64,000 bases of DNA from Pelagibacteraceae bacterium (GCA_008638205.1 VTPO01000003.1:19924-83923); one strand, 5' to 3'; shown: positions 42,317-52,437, counted from the first letter of the stretch. The notes: generated by a model not told the origin, from the letters alone. Translations and numbers: made by a program.

Positions 42317-44010
42317 TGGATACTAAAAATGTTTTAACAGCCATCATACTTTCCACTATTATCATTGTAGGCTGGCAAGTGCTTGTAGTGGATCCTGAAA
42401 TAAAAAAAGAACAGGCAAAAATAGAAAAAACCATACAAACAAAACCAACTACAGGAAAGCCATCGGCTCCATCTTTAAATAAAAAAATTCAAGTACAGGA
42501 AAAAAAAGTATCTAGACAAGAAGCCCTACTAACAGACCAAAGAGTAAAATTAGATAATGCAAAAATAACTGGTTCTATTTCTTTAGTTGGCGCGCTGATT
42601 GATGATGTCACATTAAAAAATTACCAAGAAAGCCTTGATGAAAATAGCAAACAAGTGGTTATTCTAAATCCTAAAAAAATTAACAAAGGATATTATTTAG
42701 AAAGTGGCTGGGCCAGTGCTAATAATGTTAACGTTCCTGATAACAACAGTGTTTGGAAACTTACTAGAAACAGAACTCTTACCCCCAGAACTCCTATAGA
42801 ATTAGAATGGGACAATCAAAACGGTTTAGTTTTTACAAAAAAAATTGAGATTGATGATCAGTATTTATTCTCTATTACTGAAAGTATTAAAAATAATTCT
42901 AAAGCTAATGTAGATCTTTTTCACTACTCTCAAATAACTAGAAAAGAAAAACCACAAATTCAAGACTTTTACATTCTACACGAGGGTTTAGTTGGAGTGA
43001 TTGATGAAACCCTTCAAGAAGAAGATTATGACGATGTTAAGGACAAGAACCAAAAATACCAGGGGACTTCCGGCTGGCTTGGTATTACAGATAAATATTG
43101 GCTCACAGCAATTGTTCCACAAAAAAAACAAGCCTTTAATGCAGAGTTTATTTACGATACTGCTTACAAGGCTAATTATATTTTAACTAACCCAACATCC
43201 ATTCCATCTGGGAAAATAAATTCAAGCTCTTCTCAATTTTTTATAGGAGCTAAAGAAGTAAAGACAATTGATGGATACGCAGAATCTGCGAATATCAACA
43301 AATTTGATTTAGCGATTGATTGGGGATGGTTTTACTTTTTTACAAAACCTTTATTTTTTATCATCGATTATTTATATAATTTTTCAGGTAATTTTGGATG
43401 GGCCATTGTTTTATTAACTGCTGGAATAAGAATTTTATTTTTTCCACTTGCAAACTACTCTTTTGCATCTATGGCTAAAATGAAAGCTCTACAGCCAGAA
43501 ATGGCTAGGATGAAAGATTTATATAAAGACGATAAACAAAAAATTCAAACGGAAATGATGGGTCTGTATAGAAAAGAAAAAATCAATCCTGTCTCTGGTT
43601 GTTTACCGATGCTAATTCAAATCCCATTTTTCTTCGCTATTTACAAAATGCTATTTGTAACTTTAGAAATGAGACACGCTCCATTCTTTGGTTGGATTCA
43701 AGACTTGTCAGCACCTGACCCAACTTCGTTGTTCAATTTGTTTGGTTTAATACCATGGGATCCTCCTTCATTTTTAATGATTGGTGTTTGGCCTATTTTA
43801 ATGGGTGTAAGCATGTGGATTCAGCAGAAGCTAAATCCCGCTCCAACTGATCCTATACAAGCTAAGATATTTGCATTCTTTCCTCTATTCTTAACGGTAA
43901 TGCTAGCTTCGTTTCCTTCGGGACTGGTGGTCTATTGGACGGTTAACAACGTTCTAACTATGGCACAGCAATATGTAATTATTAGAAAAACTACAATCAA
44001 AACAGTCTAG
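42316..44010 (+). CDS. yidC: Membrane protein insertase YidC
   Basis: A 564-residue insertase. The first membrane helix (VLTAIILSTIIIVGWQVLVV) is followed by a large periplasmic beta-sandwich domain and the conserved C-terminal five-helix core from about residue 345, with INPVSGCLPMLIQIPFFFAIY and the hydrophilic-groove Arg region. It inserts inner-membrane proteins alone or with SecYEG. The order rpmH-rnpA-yidD-yidC is conserved. engB (yihA), which often follows in alphaproteobacteria, is absent; argB starts directly after the stop. Confidence 0.98.
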   Translation: MDTKNVLTAIILSTIIIVGWQVLVVDPEIKKEQAKIEKTIQTKPTTGKPSAPSLNKKIQVQEKKVSRQEALLTDQRVKLDNAKITGSISLVGALIDDVTLKNYQESLDENSKQVVILNPKKINKGYYLESGWASANNVNVPDNNSVWKLTRNRTLTPRTPIELEWDNQNGLVFTKKIEIDDQYLFSITESIKNNSKANVDLFHYSQITRKEKPQIQDFYILHEGLVGVIDETLQEEDYDDVKDKNQKYQGTSGWLGITDKYWLTAIVPQKKQAFNAEFIYDTAYKANYILTNPTSIPSGKINSSSSQFFIGAKEVKTIDGYAESANINKFDLAIDWGWFYFFTKPLFFIIDYLYNFSGNFGWAIVLLTAGIRILFFPLANYSFASMAKMKALQPEMARMKDLYKDDKQKIQTEMMGLYRKEKINPVSGCLPMLIQIPFFFAIYKMLFVTLEMRHAPFFGWIQDLSAPDPTSLFNLFGLIPWDPPSFLMIGVWPILMGVSMWIQQKLNPAPTDPIQAKIFAFFPLFLTVMLASFPSGLVVYWTVNNVLTMAQQYVIIRKTTIKTV

Positions 44011-44865
44011 ATGGATTTTTCAGAGTTTTGGCCAAAAGAGGCCCCTCCACTAAAAGAAGCAACTAAGTTCATTGAAAAATATCAAAATAAGAAAATCATT
44101 CTAAAATACGGCGGTCAAGTAATGGCAACTGACCAGTTAACCAAGGCTTTTGCTCAAGATGCTGCTGTCTGTAAAAGAATTGGTATAAAGCCAATTGTTA
44201 TTCATGGCGGTGGCCCTCAAATCAAAATAAAATTAAAAGAACAAAATATTGAATCTAAATTTATTTTAGGTTTAAGGGTAACAGATGAAAAGGTTATTAA
44301 AATAGTAGAAGAAGTTTTACTTAATGAAATTAACCCAGATTTGGTAAACACTATTCAACAATATGGAGCTAAAGCTGAATCTGTAACTGTTAAAAAAAAT
44401 AATATCATTCACGTTACTAAAGCTATGAATCCTGAGCTTGGATTTGTCGCTGAGCCAGAAAATATTAATATAGAACTACTTAATACTTTTATTGAAGAAG
44501 GGTTGGTTCCAGTAGTAGCGCCTATGGGAATTGATTCTCAAGGACAGATATACAATATTAATGCAGATACAGCTGCTGGAACTATAGCAAATGAAATTAA
44601 TGCTGAAAGATTACTGTTAATGACTGATGTTCCTGGTGTGAATGACAAGAATGGAAACTTAATCCCAAGGCTAACTATTGCAGAAGCTGAAGAGCTAATA
44701 CAAAATGAAACAATTACCGGTGGAATGATTCCTAAAATTCGAACCTGTATATCTGCTATTCAAGGCGGAGTGAAGGGGGTTGTAATTATTGATGGAAGAA
44801 AACCTCATGCTGTTTTACATGAATTGTTTTCCAGCACTGGAGCAGGAACATTAATTATTCAATGA
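44011..44865 (+). CDS. argB: Acetylglutamate kinase
   Basis: Second step of arginine synthesis, phosphorylation of N-acetylglutamate. The 284-residue amino-acid-kinase fold has ILKYGGQVM (Lys, Gly-Gly), VIHGGGPQI, NINADTAAGTIA, LLMTDVPGV and the C-terminal GGMIPKI with the catalytic Lys. The gene starts at the base after the yidC stop and overlaps the next gene by 4 nt (ATGA). Confidence 0.96.
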   Translation: MDFSEFWPKEAPPLKEATKFIEKYQNKKIILKYGGQVMATDQLTKAFAQDAAVCKRIGIKPIVIHGGGPQIKIKLKEQNIESKFILGLRVTDEKVIKIVEEVLLNEINPDLVNTIQQYGAKAESVTVKKNNIIHVTKAMNPELGFVAEPENINIELLNTFIEEGLVPVVAPMGIDSQGQIYNINADTAAGTIANEINAERLLLMTDVPGVNDKNGNLIPRLTIAEAEELIQNETITGGMIPKIRTCISAIQGGVKGVVIIDGRKPHAVLHELFSSTGAGTLIIQ

Positions 44866-45530
44866 TAGAACTTAAAAATATACGCCACTGGATTTTTGAT
44901 TTAGATAATACTCTTTATCCAAATACCACTAACTTGTTTGACAAGATTGATGATTTAATGTGTCAATTCATAGAAGAAAATTTAGGCGTCTCTAAGGAAG
45001 AAGCTTTAAAAATTAAAAACACTTATTTTCATGACCACGGGACTACGCTTAATGGCTTAATGAAAAAGCACGATATTGATGCAGATAAATTTTTAGAATT
45101 TGTACACGATATTGACTATACATTGCTTAATAAAGATGAGGAGTTAGGAGTCCAAATCAAGAAATTACCAGGAGAGAAAATTATTTTTACAAACGGTACC
45201 AGGAAACATGCTCAAAAAGTAACTGAACGTCTGGGTATAGAAAAACATTTTACTAAAATGTTTGATATTGTTGACTCAAAATTTATTCCAAAACCTGAAG
45301 TAGAACCTTATCATTTATTAGTTTCTACCCACAATCTAGATCCAGAAAAGAGTATTTTTTTTGAAGATATTGCTAAAAATTTATTACCTGCTCACAACTT
45401 GGGAATGAAAACGGCCTGGGTTGAAAATGATGATGACTACTGTAAAGAAGGATATGATGGAAAGCATGTTCATTATAGGGTAAAAAGTCTCATTGATTTT
45501 TTAACTGAAATAAATAAAAACATTAATTAA
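44862..45530 (+). CDS. HAD-superfamily pyrimidine 5'-nucleotidase-like phosphatase
   Basis: A 222-residue HAD hydrolase. Motif I is FDLDNTLYP (nucleophile and general-acid Asp), motif II is FTNGT, motif III Lys is in KPEVEPYH, and motif IV is FFEDIAKNL. The short helical cap and the N-terminal [11 protein letters not shown] match the SDT1/YjjG-like pyrimidine 5'-nucleotidase group, often found beside argB or dapD in alphaproteobacteria. The physiological substrate is inferred, not proven. Confidence 0.88.
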   Translation: MIELKNIRHWIFDLDNTLYPNTTNLFDKIDDLMCQFIEENLGVSKEEALKIKNTYFHDHGTTLNGLMKKHDIDADKFLEFVHDIDYTLLNKDEELGVQIKKLPGEKIIFTNGTRKHAQKVTERLGIEKHFTKMFDIVDSKFIPKPEVEPYHLLVSTHNLDPEKSIFFEDIAKNLLPAHNLGMKTAWVENDDDYCKEGYDGKHVHYRVKSLIDFLTEINKNIN

Positions 45531-45535
45531 AATTT

Positions 45536-46363
45536 ATGGAACTAGAAAACACAATTAATCAAGCTTGGGAAGTAAGAGATACTATTTCTAAAGACTCCGA
45601 CTCAAAAATTATTACCGCTATTGAAAATACTATTGAATCTCTTGACCAGGGTAAAATAAGAGTTTCAGAAAAAAAAGGTGACAATTGGATTGTTCACGAA
45701 TGGATTAAAAAAGCGATTCTTTTAAGCTTTAGAGTCAATGAGATGGAAGCTTTAAGTGGTCCGTACAGCAGTTGGTATGACAAATCTCATTTACTAAAAG
45801 GCAAAACAGAGGGTTGGAGCAAAGAAGACCATGTTAAAGCAGGATTTAGAATGGTACCAAACTCTCCTGTTAGAAAAGGATCTTTTGTTGGAAAAAATGC
45901 TGTTCTTATGCCATGTTTTATTAATATAGGCGGGTATGTAGACGAAGGCACCATGATTGATACATGGTCTACTGTTGGTTCTTGTGCTCAAATAGGAAAA
46001 AATTGTCATATCAGCGGTGGGGTTGGAATTGGTGGAGTCCTAGAGCCTCTTCAAGCCAGTCCGGTGATCATTGAAGATAACTGTTTTATTGGGGCAAGAT
46101 CTGAGGTTGCAGAAGGTGTTATTGTTGGAGAAGGTTCTGTTGTTTCTATGGGTGTTTATCTTGGGGCTTCTACTAAAATTTATGACCGAAAAACAAAATC
46201 AATTTCTTACGGAAAAATACCTCCATACTCCGTGGTGGTAGCCGGTAGCATGCCAAGCGACAATGACAAAGATGGTCCAAATTTATACTGCGCAGTCATT
46301 GTAAAAACTGTAGATGAAAAAACAAGAAGCAAAACTTCTGTTAATGATTTGTTAAGAGAGTAA
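45536..46363 (+). CDS. dapD: Tetrahydrodipicolinate N-succinyltransferase
   Basis: A 275-residue left-handed beta-helix acyltransferase in the succinylase branch of lysine and meso-DAP synthesis. Hexapeptide repeats run from about residue 115 (PGxx-like [40 protein letters not shown]). The [21 protein letters not shown] segment is diagnostic. dapE follows with no gap. Confidence 0.97.
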   Translation: MELENTINQAWEVRDTISKDSDSKIITAIENTIESLDQGKIRVSEKKGDNWIVHEWIKKAILLSFRVNEMEALSGPYSSWYDKSHLLKGKTEGWSKEDHVKAGFRMVPNSPVRKGSFVGKNAVLMPCFINIGGYVDEGTMIDTWSTVGSCAQIGKNCHISGGVGIGGVLEPLQASPVIIEDNCFIGARSEVAEGVIVGEGSVVSMGVYLGASTKIYDRKTKSISYGKIPPYSVVVAGSMPSDNDKDGPNLYCAVIVKTVDEKTRSKTSVNDLLRE

Positions 46364-47524
46364 ATGGCAAAGGTTATTAACGAACTTTCATTCACTAAAG
46401 AACTAATCAAAATACCAAGTGTTACACCAATTGATGCGGGAGCAATCAACCTTGTTGCAAAACGACTTAAATCCCTAGGGTTCAAATGCACAATTCTTAA
46501 CTTTAAAGACAAAAACACACCTACCATAAAAAACCTATATGCAAGACTAGGTACATCTTCTCCCAATTTTTGTTTTGCAGGACATACCGATGTAGTGCCA
46601 ACAGGAAATCCGAAGTCTTGGGATGTGGGTCCATTTTCGGGGATAGTAAAAAACGGAAAAATTTATGGAAGAGGCACAAGTGATATGAAGGGTGGAATTG
46701 CTTGCTTTATTGCTGCGGTCAGTGAATTTATAAAAGACCAAAAAAAATTTAAAGGTTCAATTAGTTTTATTATTACTGGAGACGAAGAAGGAGTGGCCAT
46801 TAACGGAACCAAAAAGGTAGTAAATTATTTAAAAAAGAAAAAAGAAAAAATTGACTTTTGTATTGTCGGAGAGCCTTCTAATAGAAAAGTTTTAGGACAA
46901 ATGATGAAAATAGGGAGAAGAGGAAGTATTACAGCACATCTAACCCTATCAGGAATTCAAGGCCATGTTGCTTACCCTCATGAAGCATGTAACCCCTCTA
47001 CACCTTTGATAAAGATATTAGATAAATTAAAATCAACTAAATTAGACAATGGTACAAATAATTTTCAACCTTCGAATTTAGAAATTACCAAAATCGGGAC
47101 TGATAGCCACGCAGACAATGTTATTCCAGCTACTTCCTCTGCAACTTTTAATATTAGATTTAATAATAAACATAATTACTCTTCTTTAAAAAAAAAGATT
47201 TCTAATATTGTTCAAACAATAGCGAAAAAATATAAGTGCAAATCTATTATTAAATTTTCAGAAACTGGAACGGCATTTATTACAAAGCCAGGAAAAACTG
47301 TACAAATGATGTCTCAAGTAATTAAAAAAATAACAAATAATAAACCAGTTCTATCCACTAGTGGAGGAACTTCTGATGCAAGATTTATTAAAGATATTGC
47401 TCCTTGTGTAGAATTTGGTTTAGTTGGTAACACTATGCATAAAATTAATGAATGTGTTTCTGTAAATGATTTAAAAAAATTAAAAAAAATATACTACAAA
47501 ATATTAGAAACTTACTTTAAGTAA
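46364..47524 (+). CDS. dapE: Succinyl-diaminopimelate desuccinylase
   Basis: A 386-residue M20 metallohydrolase that removes succinate to give LL-DAP. Zinc ligands are in AGHTDVVPTG (His, with the catalytic Asp two residues later), GTSDMKGG (bridging Asp), TGDEEG (catalytic Glu pair), GEPS, and the C-terminal GNTMHKINE (His). A lid/dimerisation domain interrupts the catalytic domain. It abuts dapD. The end overlaps convergent truA by 21 bp. Confidence 0.96.
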   Translation: MAKVINELSFTKELIKIPSVTPIDAGAINLVAKRLKSLGFKCTILNFKDKNTPTIKNLYARLGTSSPNFCFAGHTDVVPTGNPKSWDVGPFSGIVKNGKIYGRGTSDMKGGIACFIAAVSEFIKDQKKFKGSISFIITGDEEGVAINGTKKVVNYLKKKKEKIDFCIVGEPSNRKVLGQMMKIGRRGSITAHLTLSGIQGHVAYPHEACNPSTPLIKILDKLKSTKLDNGTNNFQPSNLEITKIGTDSHADNVIPATSSATFNIRFNNKHNYSSLKKKISNIVQTIAKKYKCKSIIKFSETGTAFITKPGKTVQMMSQVIKKITNNKPVLSTSGGTSDARFIKDIAPCVEFGLVGNTMHKINECVSVNDLKKLKKIYYKILETYFK

Positions 47525-48241
47525 GTACAATCCACAGGCTGGAGCAAGCGCAGCACACCTAGATCTATCTTTAGAATCTAAAGCGGATTGTAAATCATAT
47601 ATACTCCACTTTTCCTCTCCAATAAGTTTCAACGCACCAACCATAGACCTCACTTGGTGTTGCAGGAAAGATCTAGATTGAAAAGTAATAAAGATTTCTT
47701 CATTACGAATTTTTACTTCTGTATGTTCAATAGTTCTAATAGGTGAGGAGGCTTCGCAGGAGGCTGCACGAAAAGTGGTAAAATCATGTGTCCCTTCAAA
47801 AATTTTTATTGCAGCAGAAATTAATTTCTCATTTAATGGTTTTGAGATATGCCATGCTTTATTTTTATCGATAGTTAATGGTGCAGTTCTATTGATAATC
47901 AAATATTCATAGGTTCTTAGGATGGCATTTCTTCGTGCATCAAAATTATCATCAACAATTTCTGTGCTTAAAATACTAATAAGTTCTTTTTTTAAATAAT
48001 GATTGAGTGCACTTGAAATCGTATATTCATCTAAATTCGTTTTGGAATCAAAATGAATAACCTGCCCTTTTGCATGAACTCCTGTGTCCGTTCTCCCAGA
48101 TCCATGAATTCTAATTTTTTCTTGCGTAATAGATTCTAAACTTTTTTCAACTGCCTCTTGAACCGAATATCCATTTGTTTGTCTTTGCCACCCCACAAAA
48201 GATGTTCCATCATATTCAACAATACACTTGTATCTTCTCAT
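47504..48241 (-). CDS. truA: tRNA pseudouridine(38-40) synthase
   Basis: A 245-residue enzyme that modifies U38-U40 in the anticodon stem. The catalytic Asp is in the motif GSGRTDTGVHA near residue 50. DYGTSF-like start YDGTSFVGWQRQ and the SFLQHQVRSMVGAL segment confirm TruA. Its ATG overlaps the fmt stop by one base (TAATG), in a def-fmt-truA unit. Confidence 0.97.
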   Translation of the reverse strand: MRRYKCIVEYDGTSFVGWQRQTNGYSVQEAVEKSLESITQEKIRIHGSGRTDTGVHAKGQVIHFDSKTNLDEYTISSALNHYLKKELISILSTEIVDDNFDARRNAILRTYEYLIINRTAPLTIDKNKAWHISKPLNEKLISAAIKIFEGTHDFTTFRAASCEASSPIRTIEHTEVKIRNEEIFITFQSRSFLQHQVRSMVGALKLIGEEKWSIYDLQSALDSKDRSRCAALAPACGLYLLKVSF

Positions 48242-49155
48242 TAGTTCAGCAGTGTAGATTCTGGAATAGCAAACCCTAATAAAAATATTTTTATTTGTTG
48301 AATTTTTTTTCCAGGTCTTTGTATTTCTTCAACAAAAATTGACCCCTTTCCACAAGCTACTTGAAGCTGATCATTCATAACCAAGCCTGGCTCTCCATCT
48401 CCACTTCCATGGCTAGCTTTCCAAATTTTTATTTTTTCTCCCTTATATTCAAAGCATGCTCCTGGTCTAGGATTTAAAGCATTAATTTGAGCAACAATTG
48501 CTTTGGCATCTCTGGTCCAGTCAATTACCTCATCCTCTTTTTTAATTTTTTTGGCATAGGTTGCTGCTTTGTGATCTTGAGGAATATATACGGCTTCTTT
48601 TTTTTCAATTAAATGAATAGCTTCTAAAATTTTATCAGCTCCTATTTCGGATAATCTTTGCTCAACCTGTCCTGCGGTACTATTTTCATTTAATTCAATC
48701 TCCTGCTTAATTAATACTGGACCAGCGTCCAATTGTTCTTCAATCTGCATAATCGATATTCCTGTGAAAGTATCTTGCTCCATAATTGATCTTTGTATTG
48801 GGGCTGCTCCTCTCCATTTAGGTAAAATAGATGCATGTATATTTAAAAATCCATGCTCTGGAAGTTCTAAAAAATTTTTTGAAATAATTTGACCATACGC
48901 AACTACGATAGCCAAATCAAATTTTAGAGACTTAAAGTATTCCCAATCATCATCTAATTTACTAGGGGTTCTAATGTTTAAATTATTATCATCTGCAAAC
49001 TCATGCACTGGACTTTTTTCAATTTTCATTCCTCTATTAGATTTTCTAGGCGGTTGTGAATACACAGCAACGATACCCATTTTGCTTTCACAAATTTTTT
49101 TTAAAGCAGGTACGGCAAACTGAGGCGTACCCATGAAAACAACTTTAAGTGTCAT
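48241..49155 (-). CDS. fmt: Methionyl-tRNA formyltransferase
   Basis: A 304-residue enzyme that formylates initiator Met-tRNA. The formyl-THF domain has VFMGTPQFAVP at the N-terminus, VVAYGQII and the catalytic NIHASILPKWRGAAPIQ (Asn, His), followed by MQIEEQLDAGPVL with the conserved Asp. The C-terminal OB-like domain binds tRNA. It works together with def, 4 nt upstream on the same strand. Confidence 0.97.
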   Translation of the reverse strand: MTLKVVFMGTPQFAVPALKKICESKMGIVAVYSQPPRKSNRGMKIEKSPVHEFADDNNLNIRTPSKLDDDWEYFKSLKFDLAIVVAYGQIISKNFLELPEHGFLNIHASILPKWRGAAPIQRSIMEQDTFTGISIMQIEEQLDAGPVLIKQEIELNENSTAGQVEQRLSEIGADKILEAIHLIEKKEAVYIPQDHKAATYAKKIKKEDEVIDWTRDAKAIVAQINALNPRPGACFEYKGEKIKIWKASHGSGDGEPGLVMNDQLQVACGKGSIFVEEIQRPGKKIQQIKIFLLGFAIPESTLLN

Positions 49156-49159
49156 AATT

Positions 49160-49672
49160 TTATTCTTGATTTTTTTGAGCTTTAGTTAATTTTTTTATAA
49201 TAAAAGCTTTTTTTAATTTTGAAAGGTAGTCTATAAACAATATTCCATTGCAGTGATCTATTTCATGTTGAATACATGTTGCTAGCAATCCATCTGCTTT
49301 TAAAATTTTTTCTTTTCCACTATAATCTAAATATTTAACATGACATGCTTCCGGTCTTTTAATATTTCCAAAATGCCCAGGAATAGAAAGGCAGCCCTCT
49401 TGTTTTGTTTCAAGAATATTTGATTTCCAAACTATTTTTGGATTAACAAAAAAAATTGGTTTTTTTAGACTAGACTCTCCTGAAATATCAATAACGATAA
49501 TTCTTTTTAAAATACCCACCTGTACTGCAGCTAGACCAATTCCTGGGGCTGCATACATGGTCTCCAACATATTTTTCATTAATTTTTTTATTTCCCCGTT
49601 GATTTCTTTAACAGGCAAGGATTTTTTTCTAAGAATTGGATCTGGCTCTTTTACAATTGTAAGAATACTCAT
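49160..49672 (-). CDS. def: Peptide deformylase
   Basis: A 170-residue metalloprotease that removes the N-formyl group from new proteins. All three motifs are intact: GIGLAAVQ, EGCLSIPG (Cys ligand) and QHEIDHCNG (two His ligands and catalytic Glu). It is grouped with fmt and truA, which act on the start of translation and on tRNA. Confidence 0.97.
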   Translation of the reverse strand: MSILTIVKEPDPILRKKSLPVKEINGEIKKLMKNMLETMYAAPGIGLAAVQVGILKRIIVIDISGESSLKKPIFFVNPKIVWKSNILETKQEGCLSIPGHFGNIKRPEACHVKYLDYSGKEKILKADGLLATCIQHEIDHCNGILFIDYLSKLKKAFIIKKLTKAQKNQE

Positions 49673-49718
49673 AAAAATAAGACTAAAATAGATATAAATT
49701 TACATCAAGTTCGAAAGT

Positions 49719-50339
49719 TTAATCAGAAACTAAGGAACTTCTAAATTTAAAAGCTGAGAATAAAGTTCCGTCATCTAAATACTCAATTTCACCGCCTACA
49801 GGCAAACCATGGGCTAATTTCGTAACTTTTACACCCAGATCTTTAATACTATCGTTAATATAATGTGCTGTAGTCTGGCCTTCAATTGTAGCTGAGGTTG
49901 CAAGTATTACCTCTTTTATTTTGTTTTCTTTTATCCGATTTAGCAATGAATTGATGAGTAGATCTTCAGGACTTGAATTTCCAAGAGCTGAAAGGGTTCC
50001 ACCTAGAATGTGATAATGACCCTGAAATACATTGGTACTTTCCATGGCCCACATGTCTGCAATATTTTCAACTACACATATCTGTTCATAATTCTTAGGA
50101 GAATAAGAACATTTTTTAATATCACACTTTACTTCTTTGGATTTTATATTCCCACACAAATTACACCTAATGATTTTTGCATGAACTTTTTCCAATGATT
50201 TAGAAAGAGGTTTCATAACATTTTCTCTATTTTTTAATAAATAAAGTGCAATTCTTCTTGAGGATTTTGGTCCGAGACCAGGTAATTTTGAAACTAAGGC
50301 TATAAGTTCATCTAGATCTGGTTCGGTTGAAAAATTCAT
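49719..50339 (-). CDS. recR: Recombination mediator RecR
   Basis: A 206-residue protein that with RecF/RecO loads RecA on gapped DNA. A helix-hairpin-helix (LPGLGPKSSRRIA) is followed by a zinc finger and a Toprim domain (ICVVENIADMWAME, then HGLPVGGEIEYLDDGTL with the Walker-like GGEIEY). The finger reads CNLC ... CDIKKC, so the second pair is C-x4-C instead of the usual C-x2-C. It follows ybaB and dnaX as in most bacteria. Confidence 0.95.
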   Translation of the reverse strand: MNFSTEPDLDELIALVSKLPGLGPKSSRRIALYLLKNRENVMKPLSKSLEKVHAKIIRCNLCGNIKSKEVKCDIKKCSYSPKNYEQICVVENIADMWAMESTNVFQGHYHILGGTLSALGNSSPEDLLINSLLNRIKENKIKEVILATSATIEGQTTAHYINDSIKDLGVKVTKLAHGLPVGGEIEYLDDGTLFSAFKFRSSLVSD

Positions 50340-50345
50340 TTAATA

Positions 50346-50663
50346 CTAAAAGGGAAGCTTAAAGCCAGTAGGCAATTGAAGCCCTCCTGTCAATTTAGAC
50401 ATTTCTTCTTGAGTTTTTGATTCTACATTTTTTTTTGCATTATTGGTTGCAGCTACAATTAAATCTTCGATAACACTTTTTTCTTCTGCTAAGATTTTAG
50501 GATCGATTTGAATAGAAATCATCTCACCATTTCCATTTAAAATTACTTTTACTCCCCCGCCACCAGATTCTCCTTCTACTGAAATATTTTTAAGAGACTC
50601 TTTTGCATCTGCCATTTTTTTTTGCATTTCTTGTGCCTGCTCTAACATTTTACTAAAATCCAT
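50346..50663 (-). CDS. ybaB: YbaB/EbfC family nucleoid-associated protein
   Basis: A 105-residue DNA-binding dimer. The motif EGESGGGGVKVILNGNGEM is typical. The upstream frame would allow 9 more residues, but the ATG at 50663, one base after the dnaX stop and preceded by GAGGAGG within dnaX, gives the expected start MDFSKMLEQAQ. It lies between dnaX and recR in the conserved order. Confidence 0.93.
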   Translation of the reverse strand: MDFSKMLEQAQEMQKKMADAKESLKNISVEGESGGGGVKVILNGNGEMISIQIDPKILAEEKSVIEDLIVAATNNAKKNVESKTQEEMSKLTGGLQLPTGFKLPF

Positions 50664-50664
50664 A

Positions 50665-52332
50665 TTATTCCTGATCCTCCTCTTGTACATCTATTAGTTC
50701 AGCATCTGGAAATGCTTCTAAAACTTTTTTATAAGCTTCTGTCTGCTTGATATCTTTAAAAATTTCTTCTTTTAATTGATTCTTTGTTTCATAAATACTA
50801 GTTTCCCCTTCTTCTTTAGACAAGGTAATCATCCATCGCTTACCAGTCCACTCATTTAGCTTTAAAGAAAGATTCTTAATAAAATCTTTTGATAAGCTTT
50901 CGTTAAAAGAAATATCAATTTTTCCTTGGTCAAATTTTACCAAACGCACGTTTCTTTCTAAATCAAATTTTAATTCGATCTCTTTATGTTGATTAGTCAA
51001 ATCTACTAGCTCTTGAAAAGAATGTATTTCTTGAGTGCTGGAAGCTAAATTTACTGTATCAGGCTTGATTTTAGGTGCTTCTTTTTTTTCTTGAATGGTG
51101 TTTTTGATTTGAGTTTTGGAAATTAACGAATCCGCTTTGGGGCTCGTAGTATTATTGTAGGTTTCTGTTTCTGTTTCTTTATCAAAATCATCCTCTTCTA
51201 ATAAAAGTTGAGGATCTGGCATATTTTTTAAGTGGGCTAATCGAATAAGGAGCATGCGAAAAGATAGAAAAGGATTGGGTGTAGAGTTTAGTTCTTCAAT
51301 ACCTTTAAGAGTGAAATGCCAAAGCATCGATACATAGGTTAGATCAACCTCGTCTGATATTTGTTTAATTAAAGCAGATTCTGACTCGGATACACTTAGA
51401 TCATTTTCTATCTTCCCAAAAGTTTTTGTTCGAGATATTAGATAGATAATTTCCAACATGCTTTGTAAAATTAACTTAGGGTCTGCACCTATATCAAAAA
51501 TATCTTCAGCTTCTCTTAGTGCATCTTGTTGTGAACCTCTTACAATAAAAGACAGTAGCTCTATCACTCTAGACTGATCTGCTAACCCTAGCATATCTCT
51601 TACATTTTGTTCTGTTATATCCTGGTCTTGAAGATTGAAAGTAATAATTGCCTGATCCAAAACGGACAAGGCATCACGAACAGATCCTTCAGAAGATTTA
51701 GCAATGATCGCTAGTGCTTTATCATCTACTTTAGCCTGCTCTGTAGTGGCAATACCTCTTAAGAAAAGCTGCATTTCCTCCATTTTAATTCTACGCAAAT
51801 CAAATCTCTGACACCTAGATAAAATAGTGACAGGTATTTTTTTTACTTCAGTGGTTGCTAAAATAAATTTAAGATGAGGTGGTGGCTCTTCTAAGGTTTT
51901 TAGCAGAGCATTGAAAGCTTGTTTTGATAACATGTGAACTTCATCTATGATAAAAACTTTATATTTTGCACTCGCGGGTAAATACTGTGCTGACTCTAAA
52001 ATTTCTCTTATGTCATCAATTCCAGTTTTGGAGGCAGCATCCATTTCCAAAATATCCATATGGCTAGAATCGACAATAGCCTCGCAATGACAATATTCTT
52101 CTTTGGAACATTTTTCTTCACTTCCAAATTTTTTATTACAGTTAATTGCCTTGGCAATAATTCTAGCTGTAGTGGTCTTACCTACACCTCGTATACCCGT
52201 AAGCAGATAAGCATTGGGAACTCGATCCATTTCTATGGCGTTTTGTATAGCCGTACTCATTGAATCTTGGCCTATAAGCTGATCAAAATTTTGAGGTCGG
52301 TATTTAAGTGATAAGACTTTTCGATTATTCAT
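50665..52332 (-). CDS. dnaX: DNA polymerase III subunits gamma/tau
   Basis: Clamp-loader ATPase of the replicase. From the ATG at 52332 it has 555 residues: MNNRKVLSLKYRPQNFDQL, Walker A GIRGVGKTT, a four-Cys zinc module, FIIDEVHMLS (Walker B), LEEPPPH and the sensor-1/SRC region ILSRCQRF. The tau-specific C-terminal part runs from about residue 380. A start 27 nt further upstream would lie inside the SRP RNA gene and lacks family similarity, so it is rejected. Confidence 0.96.
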   Translation of the reverse strand: MNNRKVLSLKYRPQNFDQLIGQDSMSTAIQNAIEMDRVPNAYLLTGIRGVGKTTTARIIAKAINCNKKFGSEEKCSKEEYCHCEAIVDSSHMDILEMDAASKTGIDDIREILESAQYLPASAKYKVFIIDEVHMLSKQAFNALLKTLEEPPPHLKFILATTEVKKIPVTILSRCQRFDLRRIKMEEMQLFLRGIATTEQAKVDDKALAIIAKSSEGSVRDALSVLDQAIITFNLQDQDITEQNVRDMLGLADQSRVIELLSFIVRGSQQDALREAEDIFDIGADPKLILQSMLEIIYLISRTKTFGKIENDLSVSESESALIKQISDEVDLTYVSMLWHFTLKGIEELNSTPNPFLSFRMLLIRLAHLKNMPDPQLLLEEDDFDKETETETYNNTTSPKADSLISKTQIKNTIQEKKEAPKIKPDTVNLASSTQEIHSFQELVDLTNQHKEIELKFDLERNVRLVKFDQGKIDISFNESLSKDFIKNLSLKLNEWTGKRWMITLSKEEGETSIYETKNQLKEEIFKDIKQTEAYKKVLEAFPDAELIDVQEEDQE

Positions 52333-52342
52333 AACATTCAAC

Positions 52343-52437
52343 GGGGAACTGAATAACAACCTGAAAAATTAACGTTACGGCTGCTTTCTTTCGAATCTGA
52401 CCGGATTAGCGCAACCTCCACCTGCTACCAATTCCCC
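52343..52437 (-). ncRNA. ffs: Signal recognition particle RNA (4.5S RNA)
   Basis: On the minus strand the apical domain reads GGTCAGATTCGAAAGAAAGC followed by AGCC, matching the SRP helix 8 consensus (E. coli GGTCAGGTCCGGAAGGAAGCAGCC) with its tetraloop and asymmetric loops. The ends GGGGAA and TTCCCC pair to close a stem of about 95 nt. It ends 10 nt before the dnaX ATG, the usual alphaproteobacterial position. The RNA binds Ffh for co-translational targeting. Confidence 0.93.

Noticed and set aside
52333..52359. Upstream start adding 9 residues to DnaX
   Set aside because: It lies inside the SRP RNA gene, and the family N-terminus begins at the ATG at 52332.
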